A stretch of 64,000 nucleotides of DNA from Paraburkholderia sp. GTDB lineage: Bacteria > Pseudomonadota > Gammaproteobacteria > Burkholderiales > Burkholderiaceae. The stretch lies in assembly GCF_024281035.1 (NCBI RefSeq), contig NZ_JAMXLH010000032.1, positions 186,681 to 250,680 of the forward strand, read 5' to 3'. Position numbers and translations under genes: made by a program. This document shows, one piece after another, positions 45,592 to 55,516 of this stretch. The first letter of the stretch is position 1. Each line of letters begins with the position of its first letter. Below the pieces are notes generated by a model. It searched no databases. It worked only from the letters and a program-made list of their open reading frames with translations, and had not been told where the DNA came from.

Positions 45592-47061
45592 ATGGCCAAC
45601 ACGTTGATGATCCAGGGGACGAGTTCCGACTCCGGAAAGAGCACCCTCGTCGGGGCGCTCTGCAAGATTGCCGCCCGTGATGGCAAACGGGTCGCCCCGT
45701 TCAAGCCGCAAAACATGTCGCTTAACAGCGCGGTGACCATCGACGGCGGAGAAATCGGTCGCGCGCAGGCGTGGCAGGCACTCGCCGCCGGCATCGCACC
45801 TGAAGCCGACATGAATCCGGTCCTGCTCAAGCCAAATAGCGATACGGGCTCTCAGGTCATCGTGCAGGGCCATTCGCGCGGCAATCTCGATGCGCGAGCC
45901 TATCACCACTACAAGCCCATCGCCATGCAGGCCGTGCTCGAATCGTACAACCGCCTGAAGGCGAAAAGCGATCTCGTGCTGGTGGAAGGGGCAGGCAGTC
46001 CGGCCGAGGTCAATCTGCGTCAGGGCGATATTGCCAACATGGGGTTCGCACTCGCCGTCGGCTGCCCGGTCGTGCTGGTCGCGGATATCGATCGGGGCGG
46101 CGTTTTCGCCCAGATTCTCGGCACGCTGGCCTGTCTGCCCGAAAATGAACGTGCGCTTGTGAAAGGCATCGTCATCAACAAATTCCGCGGCGACGCATCC
46201 CTGCTGAAGCCCGGGATCGACTGGGTTCAAATGCAGATGAACAAGCCCGTATTCGGCGTCGTGCCGTTTGTCCCAGGGTTATGGCTCGATGCCGAGGACA
46301 TGCTGCCGAAACAGCACCGAAAAGACCTGGCCTCCGGCGAAGTGCTGCGCGTCGTCGTTCCTGCGCTGCCGCGCATCAGCAACCATACGGATTTCGATCC
46401 GTTGCGGGCGCATCCGCAAGTCGACTTCCGGTTCGTTCGTGCCGGCGAGCCTCTGCCGGCTGCGGATCTCGTGATCCTGCCGGGTAGCAAGAGCGTCCAG
46501 CGCGATCTCGCCTGGTTGCGCGAGCACGGTTGGGAGACGCACCTGCGGCGCCATCTGCGCTATGGCGGCAAGCTGATTGGGGTCTGCGGCGGACTGCAGA
46601 TGCTCGGGCGCGAACTGCACGATCCGCTCGCCATCGAAAGCCCCGTAACACGCACGGCGGGCCTGGGGCTGCTCGATTACGTCACGACACTCGAACCGCA
46701 CAAACAACTCGTGAACACGGTCGGCACGCTCCTCGTAGACGGAGAAGCACCGGTACGCGGATACGAGATCCACATGGGCATAACCGAAGGCCCCGCCTGC
46801 TCCCGTCCCGCGCTGCGCCTCTCCAACGGCAACGCGACACGTCACGACGGCGCACTCTCGGAAGACGGCCAGATTCTGGCGACTTACCTGCACGGGCTGT
46901 TCGATTCGCCCGACGCCTGCACGGCCCTGCTGCGCTGGGCGGGTCTGGGTCAGGTGGAGCGCGTCGATCATGACGCGCGCAGACTGGCATCCATCGAACG
47001 GCTCGCCGACGCAGTCGCATCGAGCGTCAATCTCGACGCACTCTGGGAGAGCATGGCCTGA
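45592..47061 (+). CDS. cobQ: Cobyric acid synthase CobQ (CbiP)
   Basis: Glutamine-dependent amidase that adds four amide groups (b, d, e, g) to adenosylcobyrinic acid a,c-diamide. The P-loop is [20 protein letters not shown], with [12 protein letters not shown] and [14 protein letters not shown]. The C-terminal glutaminase domain has cysteine in [12 protein letters not shown] and His in YLHGLFDSP. From the Met at 45592 it is 489 aa, normal length; the upstream Met at 45547 lies in the promoter gap. No riboswitch is visible before it. Confidence 0.94.
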   Translation: MANTLMIQGTSSDSGKSTLVGALCKIAARDGKRVAPFKPQNMSLNSAVTIDGGEIGRAQAWQALAAGIAPEADMNPVLLKPNSDTGSQVIVQGHSRGNLDARAYHHYKPIAMQAVLESYNRLKAKSDLVLVEGAGSPAEVNLRQGDIANMGFALAVGCPVVLVADIDRGGVFAQILGTLACLPENERALVKGIVINKFRGDASLLKPGIDWVQMQMNKPVFGVVPFVPGLWLDAEDMLPKQHRKDLASGEVLRVVVPALPRISNHTDFDPLRAHPQVDFRFVRAGEPLPAADLVILPGSKSVQRDLAWLREHGWETHLRRHLRYGGKLIGVCGGLQMLGRELHDPLAIESPVTRTAGLGLLDYVTTLEPHKQLVNTVGTLLVDGEAPVRGYEIHMGITEGPACSRPALRLSNGNATRHDGALSEDGQILATYLHGLFDSPDACTALLRWAGLGQVERVDHDARRLASIERLADAVASSVNLDALWESMA

Positions 47062-47199
47062 AGGTCCGCGTGCGGTGAGCCGTGATTCGCCTGAGTCACA
47101 TTCACTCGATGAAATGCTGCTCGGGGTTCGAAGCGAGTTTTTTCGGGGGCACCCGTAAATGCCTGCCGCGCCACAACGCCTTGCGGCAACAGAACCACC

Positions 47200-47229
47200 A
47201 AAAGCAAATGAGCTCCCGAAGGAGCTCAT
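47200..47229 (-). terminator. Intrinsic terminator of aotJ
   Basis: On the minus strand, ATGAGCTCC-TTCG-GGAGCTCAT (47229 to 47208) is a perfect 9-bp stem with the stable TTCG tetraloop, followed by TTGCTTTT. It lies 25 bp after the aotJ stop. Confidence 0.85.
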
Positions 47230-47253
47230 CGCGATACAGCACAACGTGCGAAA

Positions 47254-48021
47254 TTACTTGCCGTAGATATCGAAGTCGAAGTATTTTTTCGCGAGCTTCT
47301 GGTACGTGCCGTCCTTGAGCATCGCGACGATCGCTCCATCAATCTTTTGCTTCAGGTCGGTATCGTCCTTGCGCAGGCCGATCGCTGCCGCCCCGGTCGG
47401 GATCTCCGCGCCTGTGAACTGGAAACCCGCGCCACGGGGCGTTTTCAGGAACCCGAGATCCGCCTGCACTTCATCCTGCAGCGCCGAGTCCAGACGGCCG
47501 GAAATCAAGTCGCCATAAACCTGGTCCTGATTCTGGTACGACACGATCTGTACCCCCTTCGACGCCCAGTTCGCGCGGACGTACGCTTCCTGAACCGATC
47601 CCTGCTCGACCCCGACTGTCTTGCCCTTCAGCGATTCGATAGTCGGTTGCAGCGTTGAGCCCTTCGGGACGACGAGACGCGTCGGCGTGTCAAACAGCTT
47701 CGCCGAGAACGCAACTTCAGCAGAACGCTGCGGCGTGACAGACATCGAAGACAGGATGCCGTCGAACTTTTTCGCCTTCAGTGCGGGAATCACACCATCG
47801 AAGTCCTGCTCGACCCACACGCATTTCGCGTTCAGACGTCGACAGATTTCGTTGCCGAGATCGACGTCGAAACCCACGACCTTCCCTGCAGCCGATTTCG
47901 ATTCGAATGGAGCATAGCTCGGGTCGACGCCAAACCGGATCGTCGTCCAGTCATTGGCATAGACGGTTCCCGCTGAAGCGGCGAGCGCGCAAACGACCAA
48001 CTTCGAAAGGATTTTTTTCAC
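47254..48021 (-). CDS. aotJ: Periplasmic basic-amino-acid-binding protein (AotJ/ArgT type)
   Basis: A 255-aa solute-binding protein of the lysine/arginine/ornithine class. A signal peptide (VKKILSKLVVCALAASAGTV, cleavage near YAN) precedes the mature protein IRFGVDPSYAPFESKSAAGK and GFDVDLGNEICRRL. The GTG start at 48021 is chosen because AGGAG precedes it by 7 bases. The longer frame to 48132 reads through the promoter. It probably serves the aotQMP transporter encoded about 6 kb away on the same strand; in Pseudomonas the J gene is adjacent to Q and M. It lies downstream of aruF-aruG. Confidence 0.88.
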   Translation of the reverse strand: MKKILSKLVVCALAASAGTVYANDWTTIRFGVDPSYAPFESKSAAGKVVGFDVDLGNEICRRLNAKCVWVEQDFDGVIPALKAKKFDGILSSMSVTPQRSAEVAFSAKLFDTPTRLVVPKGSTLQPTIESLKGKTVGVEQGSVQEAYVRANWASKGVQIVSYQNQDQVYGDLISGRLDSALQDEVQADLGFLKTPRGAGFQFTGAEIPTGAAAIGLRKDDTDLKQKIDGAIVAMLKDGTYQKLAKKYFDFDIYGK

Positions 48022-48175
48022 TCTTTGACTCCTCATGTATCTCGAGAAATGCTCTTCATGCGAGGCGACGTTTGTCACATCGACATAAAGCATCGATCTT
48101 TTTCTAAAAAAAGAGTTCTTAAAAACACCCAATTTTCAACACCATCATGGGTGGCCGAAAAAATGTTTAATCCGG

Positions 48176-49234
48176 TCAGGTCGATTTGCTCCGGATTTCC
48201 TGGCCATTCATGGCGACCACTCGAACGGGGTCGCCGGGCTCAATACCGAGCGCGGCGAGCTCCTCCCGCCCCAAAGCAATGGAGCCGAACTGCGGCTCCG
48301 CATAGCTCACGATGACGCGGAAATCCTTGCACAGCGTGTTGCTGACCATCATCGGGCGCCGGCCCGAGGTTGCTTCATCGGAATGCTGTTCACTGCCCTG
48401 CCGCGCGATGGCCAGCTCACTATCCTGGGTAATGCGCAGTTGGCTGACATGCCCCTGGAGGACGGGACCCGCATCAAAAATATCGACAAGTCCTTCGAAA
48501 TTCAGACCTTCCTGCTCAAGGAGGCGTTTTGCCGGTGCCGTCGCCGAATGGACAGCGCCGATGTATTCACGGGCGTCTTCCGTGAGGAAATCGGTGTAAA
48601 TCGGAAAGCGCGGCATCAATTCCGCAATAAATGATTTGGTCCCCACGCTCGACATGTCGTCGGCCTTGCCGAAATCCATTTTGAAGAAATGCTTGCCAAG
48701 GCTGTCCCAAAAGGGAGAGGTTCCGTCGCTCCGTTGATACCCGCGCATCTCCGCAAAAATCAGCTCCGGCAGAAGATGAATGAAATTCGACGCAAACATC
48801 AGCCGCCCTTTTGAGAGCAGCTTTCCGTTGGTGCCCCCCCGAAACTCGGGATTCAGGTACAGCGTACAAAGCTCGGCGGCCCCTGTAAGATCGTTCGTCA
48901 GAATCAGTGTTTCCTTCTGCGAATAGATGTCGAGTTTAGGGCTGGAGTGAACGAGGCGGCAGACCCGGTAGCTATAGAACGGCTCGTCCAAACCCACCGA
49001 AGCCTTGACGGCGCTGACGCCGACAACCTGATTCGACTCGGTGTCCTCGAGGACGAACATGTAATCCGCGAGTTTCGAATCGATGGCGCCCGAAAAGGAT
49101 GCCTGGGCAACTGCGATCCGGTCCTCCAGCGCCGACCGGTCAGCTTTGAGGGTCGTCATGCCGATACCGACACTGCGCGCGAGCGAAAACAGCGCGTCAA
49201 GATCCGAATTTCTGATTGAACGGAATACGATCAT
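48176..49234 (-). CDS. aruG: Arginine/ornithine N-succinyltransferase, beta subunit AruG
   Basis: First enzyme of the arginine succinyltransferase (AST) pathway, using succinyl-CoA to make N2-succinylarginine or -ornithine as a heterotetramer with AruF. Family motifs: CTLYLNPEFRGGTNGKLLS, FWDSLGKHFFKMDF and LVDIFDAGPVLQ. At 352 aa it is full length. It lies 12 bp after aruF. The next AST genes (astD, astB, astE) do not follow; aotJ does. Confidence 0.92.
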   Translation of the reverse strand: MIVFRSIRNSDLDALFSLARSVGIGMTTLKADRSALEDRIAVAQASFSGAIDSKLADYMFVLEDTESNQVVGVSAVKASVGLDEPFYSYRVCRLVHSSPKLDIYSQKETLILTNDLTGAAELCTLYLNPEFRGGTNGKLLSKGRLMFASNFIHLLPELIFAEMRGYQRSDGTSPFWDSLGKHFFKMDFGKADDMSSVGTKSFIAELMPRFPIYTDFLTEDAREYIGAVHSATAPAKRLLEQEGLNFEGLVDIFDAGPVLQGHVSQLRITQDSELAIARQGSEQHSDEATSGRRPMMVSNTLCKDFRVIVSYAEPQFGSIALGREELAALGIEPGDPVRVVAMNGQEIRSKST

Positions 49235-49246
49235 GATGTTTGAACT

Positions 49247-50281
49247 TCACATTGGAGCAACAATGACAGAGTCGTTGCTCGACAGACACAACGCGTCCAG
49301 TGTTTCCTTCGGCAATGCCACGTAGCCGTCGCCGATCCACGGCGTCGCACGCGAAACCACGCAGCGAAATGCCTCCGGTGCCCCAACGGTTGCGACCAGA
49401 TATCGGTCCGCCGTCTCGGCTACTTCCGATACGTCAATCGAATACGTCCGCGCCTCAGCGATGGTGCGAATCTGCGATGCATTCGCGACGAGAATCGGTC
49501 CGCCGTCAAAAATATCGATGTAACGATCCGACCTGAATCCTTCCTTCTCAAGAATTTCGAATGGCTGATTGGATTCACTGTGCATCTGCCCCATCAATGC
49601 CCGTACATCGTTGGGAAGGAGCGGAACGTATACCGGATAGTGCGGCATGACTTCGACGATGAGCGTGCCATTGCGCGCGCCACGGATCATGCGCTCGGCG
49701 CTGATCAGATCCATATCGAAGAATTTGCGGCCGATCGCATTCCAGAATGGCGACTGGTAGTTCTGATCCATACAGCCGGCAAGCGAAACAACGAAATCTT
49801 CGCCAAAGCGCTGCCGGTCGCGGGCCGCGAACATGAGGCGACTACGCGATAGTAACGATGCAGCCCATGCCTCATCACAGCCCTCGCCAATGAAAAAGCC
49901 CTGGAGCTGCGAGTGGTGGGTCAGATCGGAACAGAGTGTCAGTGCGTGAACACTGTTGGTTATCTTTAGATCGCGCGACACGTGATGTATCACGTCGTTC
50001 CGGTAGACGAAAAATGCGCCGCCCGACCCGGCAGCCGAACAGATCGCGGCAGCGCCGCGCAGATCGCCGGCCGGGTCTTCAAGCACCATCAAATAGTATT
50101 CGTCGCAGGGAACATCGACCTGCAAAGACAACGCATCATTCGTGCGCGCGATGGCATCCTCGATACTTGCCCTGTCACGGGGAAAGGTATGCACCAAAGG
50201 GTCGGCCTGCGCTGCAATGGCGAGGAGTTTTTCAGCATCCGCGTCGCGTGCGGGGCGAGTAATCCACATAGGTCGTTTCAT
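49247..50281 (-). CDS. aruF: Arginine/ornithine N-succinyltransferase, alpha subunit AruF
   Basis: Paralogous partner of AruG. Motifs: ITRPARDADAEKLLAIAAQA, LTHHSQLQGFFIGEG, FWNAIGRKFFDMDL and YIDIFDGGPILV. A start at Met 50281 or 50269 is possible; a decayed copy of this 5' end upstream of aotQ has a stop between the two positions, so the inner ATG may be the original. The promoter region (50360-50423) is duplicated upstream of aotQ. 344 aa, intact. Confidence 0.92.
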   Translation of the reverse strand: MKRPMWITRPARDADAEKLLAIAAQADPLVHTFPRDRASIEDAIARTNDALSLQVDVPCDEYYLMVLEDPAGDLRGAAAICSAAGSGGAFFVYRNDVIHHVSRDLKITNSVHALTLCSDLTHHSQLQGFFIGEGCDEAWAASLLSRSRLMFAARDRQRFGEDFVVSLAGCMDQNYQSPFWNAIGRKFFDMDLISAERMIRGARNGTLIVEVMPHYPVYVPLLPNDVRALMGQMHSESNQPFEILEKEGFRSDRYIDIFDGGPILVANASQIRTIAEARTYSIDVSEVAETADRYLVATVGAPEAFRCVVSRATPWIGDGYVALPKETLDALCLSSNDSVIVAPM

Positions 50282-50359
50282 CCTGGGTACTGCGTTTGCA
50301 AGCGCCCGGAAAGCATGCTGGTGCTCGCATGGGCTCGATGCCGTTCATCTGTCTGAGCC

Positions 50360-50423
50360 ATTGTATGCAGCCGTAATTCGGCCGCAATTCAGATTTGCGA
50401 CATCCGAGGGTTTTTGCGTGCAA
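50360..50423 (-). promoter_or_regulatory. aruF upstream control region with ArgR-like half-site
   Basis: This 64-bp block matches 56502-56565, upstream of the aot operon, at 54 of 64 positions by hand count. On the minus strand it contains TGTCGCAAATCTGAAT (TGTCGC at 50402-50397), resembling the TGTCGC-N8-AA half-site known for the AraC-type ArgR of Pseudomonas. It is a probable binding site for the regulator at 52888 or 50478. Confidence 0.65.
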
Positions 50424-50477
50424 TTCTTGCATTGCCCACCGTACTGCACGACCGCCAGCGTTTTCACACGCGATCTA

Positions 50478-51449
50478 TCAAACGTTGATACCCAGCGACT
50501 TCAGAATCTGCTGACGCTCTTCCCTCGGCGCCATTCCGAATACGGTTCGATAGGTTGTCGAAAAATGCGCCGCCGACGAAAAACCGCACATCAGTCCGAT
50601 CTGCAAGATCGAATGATCGGTTTGTCTGAGCATCTGCTGCGCGCGCTGCAAGCGCAGATCGAGGTAATACCGCGACGGGACGGTATCGAGGTGCTGCCTG
50701 AACAACCGCTCGAGTTGACGCCGGGACATATCGAGCAGCTGCGCGATTTCCTCTGTCTGCAAAGGCTCCTCGATATTGGCTTCCATGAGCGCAATGGCCT
50801 CGCAAAGCTTCGGCGCGGACTCGCCGAAGTGAAACCGCGTATCCGCGCGCTGGCGCTCATGAGGTTCGCGAATGCGGTCTTTTGTGAGCACACCGAGCAG
50901 TTCGCTCGCCGCCTTCGTACCGAGAATATCCCTCACGAGTTGCAAGCCGAGATCCAGCGTGGAGGCTCCGCCACAACAGGTCGTCCATTTTCCGCAATGT
51001 TCGATGATCGACGGTGAAACGATCACATGTTCAAGGCCGGCACTCAGCGGAGGCGAGTCGTTCCAGTGCAACGCAACGCGTAAGCCACGAGCCCATGGGG
51101 TGCCTGAAAACCATTTGACCGCCTCGCCGATCAACATGACGCGGCTTGCCACCTCTATCCATTGCCTTAACGTGTGAAGCGCGCTATCGGAATCGCTCGG
51201 CGGCATTTCACATAGCACCAGCGCATCACACCGGATACCCGGCGCCGGATTGCCGCAACCGGCATCGTGGACATGGATTTGATCTGTCTTGCTGATCAGG
51301 CGCCCCATGTCGAGCACATGCGAAATCAGATAAAAATCGAGGGGTTTTGCCGGACGCCAACCCAGCAAGACAACGTCGAAGCGTGAGGCGCTCGCGGATG
51401 GCCGCAAGCGGCCATCCTGGGGCGCAGCCGCATAAGGTGCTGAATTCAT
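50478..51449 (-). CDS. AraC-family regulator with DJ-1/GATase-like sensor (GlxA/ArgR type)
   Basis: A 323-aa regulator. The N-terminal DJ-1/PfpI-like domain (FDVVLLGWRPAKPLDFYLI…) lacks an obvious catalytic Cys. The C-terminal AraC double HTH has EEIAQLLDMSRRQLERLFRQHL and ILQIGLMCGFSSAAHFSTTY. It lies between aruC and aruF on the same strand and is similar in design to the regulator at 52888. The pair probably senses arginine or a related amino acid and controls aru and aot genes. Which one is the functional ArgR equivalent is unclear. Confidence 0.85.
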   Translation of the reverse strand: MNSAPYAAAPQDGRLRPSASASRFDVVLLGWRPAKPLDFYLISHVLDMGRLISKTDQIHVHDAGCGNPAPGIRCDALVLCEMPPSDSDSALHTLRQWIEVASRVMLIGEAVKWFSGTPWARGLRVALHWNDSPPLSAGLEHVIVSPSIIEHCGKWTTCCGGASTLDLGLQLVRDILGTKAASELLGVLTKDRIREPHERQRADTRFHFGESAPKLCEAIALMEANIEEPLQTEEIAQLLDMSRRQLERLFRQHLDTVPSRYYLDLRLQRAQQMLRQTDHSILQIGLMCGFSSAAHFSTTYRTVFGMAPREERQQILKSLGINV

Positions 51450-51494
51450 CGAGTATCTAATTTATTCAGTTCAAATCCAGCCGCGAGAACCAGG

Positions 51495-52712
51495 TTAGCG
51501 CGCGCCGATTACGTCCTCGAAGGCCTTTTCGAGGCGCGTAAAACCCTCGCTGATGTCCGCTTCGGGAATGATGAGCGAAGGCGCGAAACGCAGTACGTCG
51601 GCGCCTGCGATCAACATCATCACGCCGCGCTTCGCAGCCGCTGCGTTGAAGTCCTTCGCGCGGCCCTTAAAGCGTGCGCTCAGCTCGGCTCCGATCAGAA
51701 GGCCCTTGCCACGGACGTCCTTGAATACGTCGAAACGATCGTTGAGCTTCGCGAGTCTGGCGCGTATCGCCTCGCCGCGAGCACGCACGCCGGAGAGGAC
51801 CGCCGGGTCGCTGATGAGCTCGACCACCTTGTCCGCAATCGCTGCGGCGAGCGGATTGCCGCCGTACGTCGTGCCGTGCGCGCCCACCTTGAAGTACGCC
51901 GCGATGGCCTCGGTCGTGATCATCGCGCCGATCGGGAAGCCGTTGCCGAGTGCCTTCGCGGTGGTGAGGATGTCCGGCGTGACGCCTGTGTCCTCATACG
52001 CGTAGAAGGTGCCCGTGCGGCCCACGCCCGTTTGCACTTCGTCAAAAATCAGCAGCGCGTGGTTCGCGTCGCAGGCCTCGCGCAGCGCGCGCAGGAAGGC
52101 GGGATCGGCGGGGATCACACCACCCTCGCCCTGAACCGGCTCGACGATCACCGCGCAGGTCTGCGCACCGATCGCGCGCTTCGCCGCTTCGATGTCGTTG
52201 TACGGCAGGTGCACGATGCCTGCCGGCACCGGCCCGAAACCTTCCGAATACTTCGGCTGGCCGCCCACGCTCACGGTGAAGAACGTGCGGCCATGAAACG
52301 ACTGTGTGAAGGACACGATCTCGAACTTTTCAGCGCCGTGGCGCTCGTACGCCACGCGACGCGCAAGCTTGAGCGCAGCCTCATTGGCTTCCGCGCCCGA
52401 GTTTGCGAAGAACGCGCGCTCCGCGAAGCTCAGCGCTTCGAGCTTGCGCGCGAGACGAAGCACCGGTTCGTTGGTGTAGCCGTTGCCGACGTGCCAGAGC
52501 TTGCCGCCCTGCTCGTGCAGCACGCGCAGCAGTTCGGGATGGGCGTGACCGAGCGACGTCACGGCGATGCCGCACGCGAAGTCGATATAGTCGCGGCCCT
52601 CGGTGTCCCATACGCGCGAGCCCTCGCCCCTGACCGGAACGAATGGAGCGGGCGAGAAGCACGGCACCATCACTTCATCGAAGGTTTTACGGCTCACGGT
52701 CTGTTCATTCAT
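51495..52712 (-). CDS. aruC: Succinylornithine/acetylornithine aminotransferase AruC (AstC)
   Basis: Class III PLP aminotransferase that removes the delta-amino group of N2-succinylornithine, AST pathway step 3; it can also act on acetylornithine. [20 protein letters not shown] contains the PLP-pairing Asp, the PLP lysine is in [15 protein letters not shown], and [12 protein letters not shown] precedes the C-terminal domain. ATG 52712 is chosen over 52733 for AGGA about 9 bases upstream. 405 aa, full length. The neighbouring AST genes for steps 2, 4 and 5 are absent from the window. Confidence 0.9.
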   Translation of the reverse strand: MNEQTVSRKTFDEVMVPCFSPAPFVPVRGEGSRVWDTEGRDYIDFACGIAVTSLGHAHPELLRVLHEQGGKLWHVGNGYTNEPVLRLARKLEALSFAERAFFANSGAEANEAALKLARRVAYERHGAEKFEIVSFTQSFHGRTFFTVSVGGQPKYSEGFGPVPAGIVHLPYNDIEAAKRAIGAQTCAVIVEPVQGEGGVIPADPAFLRALREACDANHALLIFDEVQTGVGRTGTFYAYEDTGVTPDILTTAKALGNGFPIGAMITTEAIAAYFKVGAHGTTYGGNPLAAAIADKVVELISDPAVLSGVRARGEAIRARLAKLNDRFDVFKDVRGKGLLIGAELSARFKGRAKDFNAAAAKRGVMMLIAGADVLRFAPSLIIPEADISEGFTRLEKAFEDVIGAR

Positions 52713-52887
52713 AAAAATTCCTGTTGGACTCAATCCGGGTTTTCACTTTGGGCTGCAACTTCCCGCTGTGGCGCGACAGCTTTTATCGCGATGGCACACA
52801 CAGTGTAGGTAGTCGCGCCAAAGCCGTCTTGCGTAGCCGCGACGCGTTTTTTTCTATATGTGCTGAATGTGCGCGGCAAACGCGTGG

Positions 52888-53916
52888 TCAGCCGCGCTCG
52901 GGCGACTCCATGCGTGTCGCGGCACGCGGGGCCGGTACAACGTCTGGCGCGCCGCCATGCTGGCGCTCGATCCAGTTGCGGCGTTCGTCGCGCGGCGTCA
53001 TGCCAAAGTGCTCGCGATACGCATTCGAAAAGTGAGCTGCAGAAGAAAATCCGCAAGCCATGCTGATCTGCATCACGGACTTGCTGGTGCGCTGCAGTTG
53101 TGAGCGGGCTTTCGCGAGGCGCAGGCCCAGGTAGTACTTCGCGGGCATGGCATTCAGATACTGTTTGAAAATCCTCTCCAGCTGACGGCGCGAAACACCC
53201 ACATGGCCGGCGATCTCGTCGGTCGTGAGCGGTTCCTCGATATTCGCATCCATCAACATGAGCGCGTCGTTCAGGCGCGGATGACGCTCTCCGGGAGCGG
53301 TCACGAACGGAATACGCTGGCGCTCGTCGCCGCCGCGCAAAGTGCTCGCACCCAGCACGTCGGCGACACGCTCCGCCAGCTCCGGGCCATGTTCGCGGCG
53401 GATCATCGCGAGCATGAAATCGACCGTTGCCTGGCCGCCCGCGCAGGTTGCGCGATCGCGGTCGATCTCATAGATGTGCTGTGTCGCGACGGTGCGCTCG
53501 AACTGCTCCGAGAATTGCTGGTACGCCTCCCAGTTGACCGCCACGCGATAGCCTTGCAACTGCCCGGCCATCGCGAGCCACCAGATGCCGTGGTGAATGC
53601 CGGTGACGAGCGGCGTGCGCTGCCCCACGCGTGCGAGGCTGGCAAGAAAAAGACGGTAGTCGGCGAACGGCTGGTAGCGCTCATTCACAACGATGAGCCA
53701 GTCGCACGACACGGCGTCGCCGAACGCGCAATCGGCTGCGCATTGTGCGCCACCCGCGAGCGGCACGGGACGGCCGTTCCACGAGTACATCCGCCAGCGA
53801 TAGAGTGCGCGGCCGTCGATCTCGTTGGCGAGGTTGAGTGCGTCGATGATGGGACCCAGGCCGGACATCGAGACCGGTGGCAACACAACGACTGCAACCT
53901 CGGTGGTACGCGACAC
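52888..53916 (-). CDS. argR: AraC-family arginine-responsive regulator, ArgR-like (GlxA type)
   Basis: A 342-aa regulator with an N-terminal DJ-1/PfpI-like domain and C-terminal AraC domain (DEIAGHVGVSRRQLERIFKQYL, MQISMACGFSSAAHFSNAYR). It starts 15 bp after the aotP stop, repeating the aotJQMOP-argR order of Pseudomonas, where ArgR activates arginine uptake and the aru genes. This makes it the best candidate for the local ArgR. An extended Pro/Arg-rich tail follows the HTH. aruC lies 175 bp downstream on the same strand. Confidence 0.87.
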   Translation of the reverse strand: MSRTTEVAVVVLPPVSMSGLGPIIDALNLANEIDGRALYRWRMYSWNGRPVPLAGGAQCAADCAFGDAVSCDWLIVVNERYQPFADYRLFLASLARVGQRTPLVTGIHHGIWWLAMAGQLQGYRVAVNWEAYQQFSEQFERTVATQHIYEIDRDRATCAGGQATVDFMLAMIRREHGPELAERVADVLGASTLRGGDERQRIPFVTAPGERHPRLNDALMLMDANIEEPLTTDEIAGHVGVSRRQLERIFKQYLNAMPAKYYLGLRLAKARSQLQRTSKSVMQISMACGFSSAAHFSNAYREHFGMTPRDERRNWIERQHGGAPDVVPAPRAATRMESPERG

Positions 53917-53931
53917 GTTACAGCGCCCCGC

Positions 53932-54744
53932 TTACTTGAGACTGCCCGAAAGGAACTGGCGCAGCCGCTCGCTCCTGGGCGCGCCGAGCACGTCGGCAGG
54001 CGTGCCCTCTTCCTCGGTGCGGCCCTGGTGCAGGAACATCACATGATTCGAAACGTTGCGCGCGAAACCCATCTCGTGCGTGACCACGATCATCGTGCGC
54101 CCTTCCTCGGCGAGCTTCTGCATGACCTTGAGCACTTCCCCCACCAGCTCGGGATCGAGCGCGGAAGTCGGCTCGTCGAACAGCATCACGTCGGGATGCA
54201 TCGCAAGCGCGCGCGCAATCGCTACGCGCTGCTGCTGGCCACCCGAAAGGTGTGAGGGATACTGCTTTTCCACGCGTGGCGCGAGGCCCACCTTCTCCAG
54301 ATAGGCGCGCGCGCGTTCCTCGGCTTCCTTGCGCGGCACGCCGAGCACATGCATGGGAGCCTCGATCACGTTCTCGATCACATTCATGTGCGACCAGAGA
54401 TTGAAATGCTGGAACACCATCGCGAGCTTGGTGCGAATACGCTGCAGTTGCTTCTGGTCGACCACCTCGAGGTCGCCGTTGCGGCCCGCTTTCGTCCGCA
54501 CGGCATCGCCGTCCACGATGATCTCTCCCGCGTTCGGGTTCTCGAGGAAATTGACGCAGCGTAGAAACGTGCTCTTGCCCGAACCGCTCGCGCCGATAAG
54601 GCTGATCACGTCGCCCTTCTTCGCATTGAGCGAGACGCCCTTGAGCACCTCGTTATCGCCGAAGCGTTTGTGGAGGTTGCGCGCAACCAGTTTGCTCTCC
54701 GGGTTACTGTGCGTGCCCGGCGTAGTTTGCATCGTCTGAGCCAA
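53932..54744 (-). CDS. aotP: Basic-amino-acid ABC transporter ATPase (AotP/HisP)
   Basis: ATPase of the arginine/ornithine importer. Walker [10 protein letters not shown], signature LSGGQQQR, Walker [15 protein letters not shown] and H-loop VVTHEMGF are all intact. I prefer a TTG start at 54744, with GGGGAG 6 bases upstream. Met 54732 is the alternative; the frame is open to 54783 right against the aotM stop. It is a close paralogue of 680-1447. Order aotQ-aotM-aotP-argR on the minus strand. Confidence 0.9.
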   Translation of the reverse strand: MAQTMQTTPGTHSNPESKLVARNLHKRFGDNEVLKGVSLNAKKGDVISLIGASGSGKSTFLRCVNFLENPNAGEIIVDGDAVRTKAGRNGDLEVVDQKQLQRIRTKLAMVFQHFNLWSHMNVIENVIEAPMHVLGVPRKEAEERARAYLEKVGLAPRVEKQYPSHLSGGQQQRVAIARALAMHPDVMLFDEPTSALDPELVGEVLKVMQKLAEEGRTMIVVTHEMGFARNVSNHVMFLHQGRTEEEGTPADVLGAPRSERLRQFLSGSLK

Positions 54745-54783
54745 GATGGTCTCCCCAAAAATTATCGCGTGGCCTGCCGCCAC

Positions 54784-55497
54784 TTAGCGTGTACGTACAG
54801 CAAGGTGGCCCAGCCAGCGCTTCTCGGCGCGGCGGAAGGCAGCAACCACCACGAACGATACTGCGCAGTAGATGAGCGCCGCGATGCCGAACGATTCGAA
54901 CGAGCGGTACGTGGCCGAATTGGCATCACGCGCGACCTTCAGGATATCGGGCACCGTGGCCGTGAAAGCGACCGTCGTTGCGTGCAGCATCAAAATGACT
55001 TCGTTGCTGTACAGTGGCAACGCGCGGCGCAGCGCCGAAGGCAGGACGATGCGCCAGTACATCGTGAAAGGACTCATGCCATAGGCCCGTGCGGCCTCCA
55101 CTTCACCGTGCGAGGTCGCGCGAATCGCACCCGCGAAGATCTCGGTGGTATAGGCGCACGTGTTGAGCGCGAACGCGAGAATGGCGCAGTTCAGTCCGCT
55201 GCGGAAAAAAGCGCCGAGCAGCGGCTCGGAGCGCACGAAGGCGAGACTGTACACACCCGTATAGATGAGCAACAACTGCACGTAAAGCGGTGTGCCGCGA
55301 AACACAAAGGTGTAGAAGCGCACCGGCATGGAGAGCCAGCGCCGGTTCGACACGCGCGCAACGGCGAGCGGCACCGCGCAGACGAAGCCGATCGCCACGG
55401 AGATCACGAGTAGCCACAGCGTCATTGCGAGCCCGGAGACGTGCCCGCCATCCCAGTAGAGGAATGCGCGGCCGAATTGCTGGAGGATTTCGTTCAT
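54784..55497 (-). CDS. aotM: Basic-amino-acid ABC transporter permease (AotM/HisM)
   Basis: A 237-aa inner-membrane permease with FVFRGTPLYVQLLLIYTG and the EAA loop EVEAARAYGMSPFTMYWRI. It starts 19 bp after aotQ and its stop abuts the aotP frame. It is strongly similar to the partial permease at 2-658 along its whole length, showing that the two transporters share a recent ancestor. Confidence 0.92.
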   Translation of the reverse strand: MNEILQQFGRAFLYWDGGHVSGLAMTLWLLVISVAIGFVCAVPLAVARVSNRRWLSMPVRFYTFVFRGTPLYVQLLLIYTGVYSLAFVRSEPLLGAFFRSGLNCAILAFALNTCAYTTEIFAGAIRATSHGEVEAARAYGMSPFTMYWRIVLPSALRRALPLYSNEVILMLHATTVAFTATVPDILKVARDANSATYRSFESFGIAALIYCAVSFVVVAAFRRAEKRWLGHLAVRTR

Positions 55498-55516
55498 CGG
55501 TTCGGATTTCCTGAGG

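Noticed and set aside
53203..54255. 350-codon plus-strand ORF
   Set aside because: Antisense to the ArgR-like and aotP genes; no family features.
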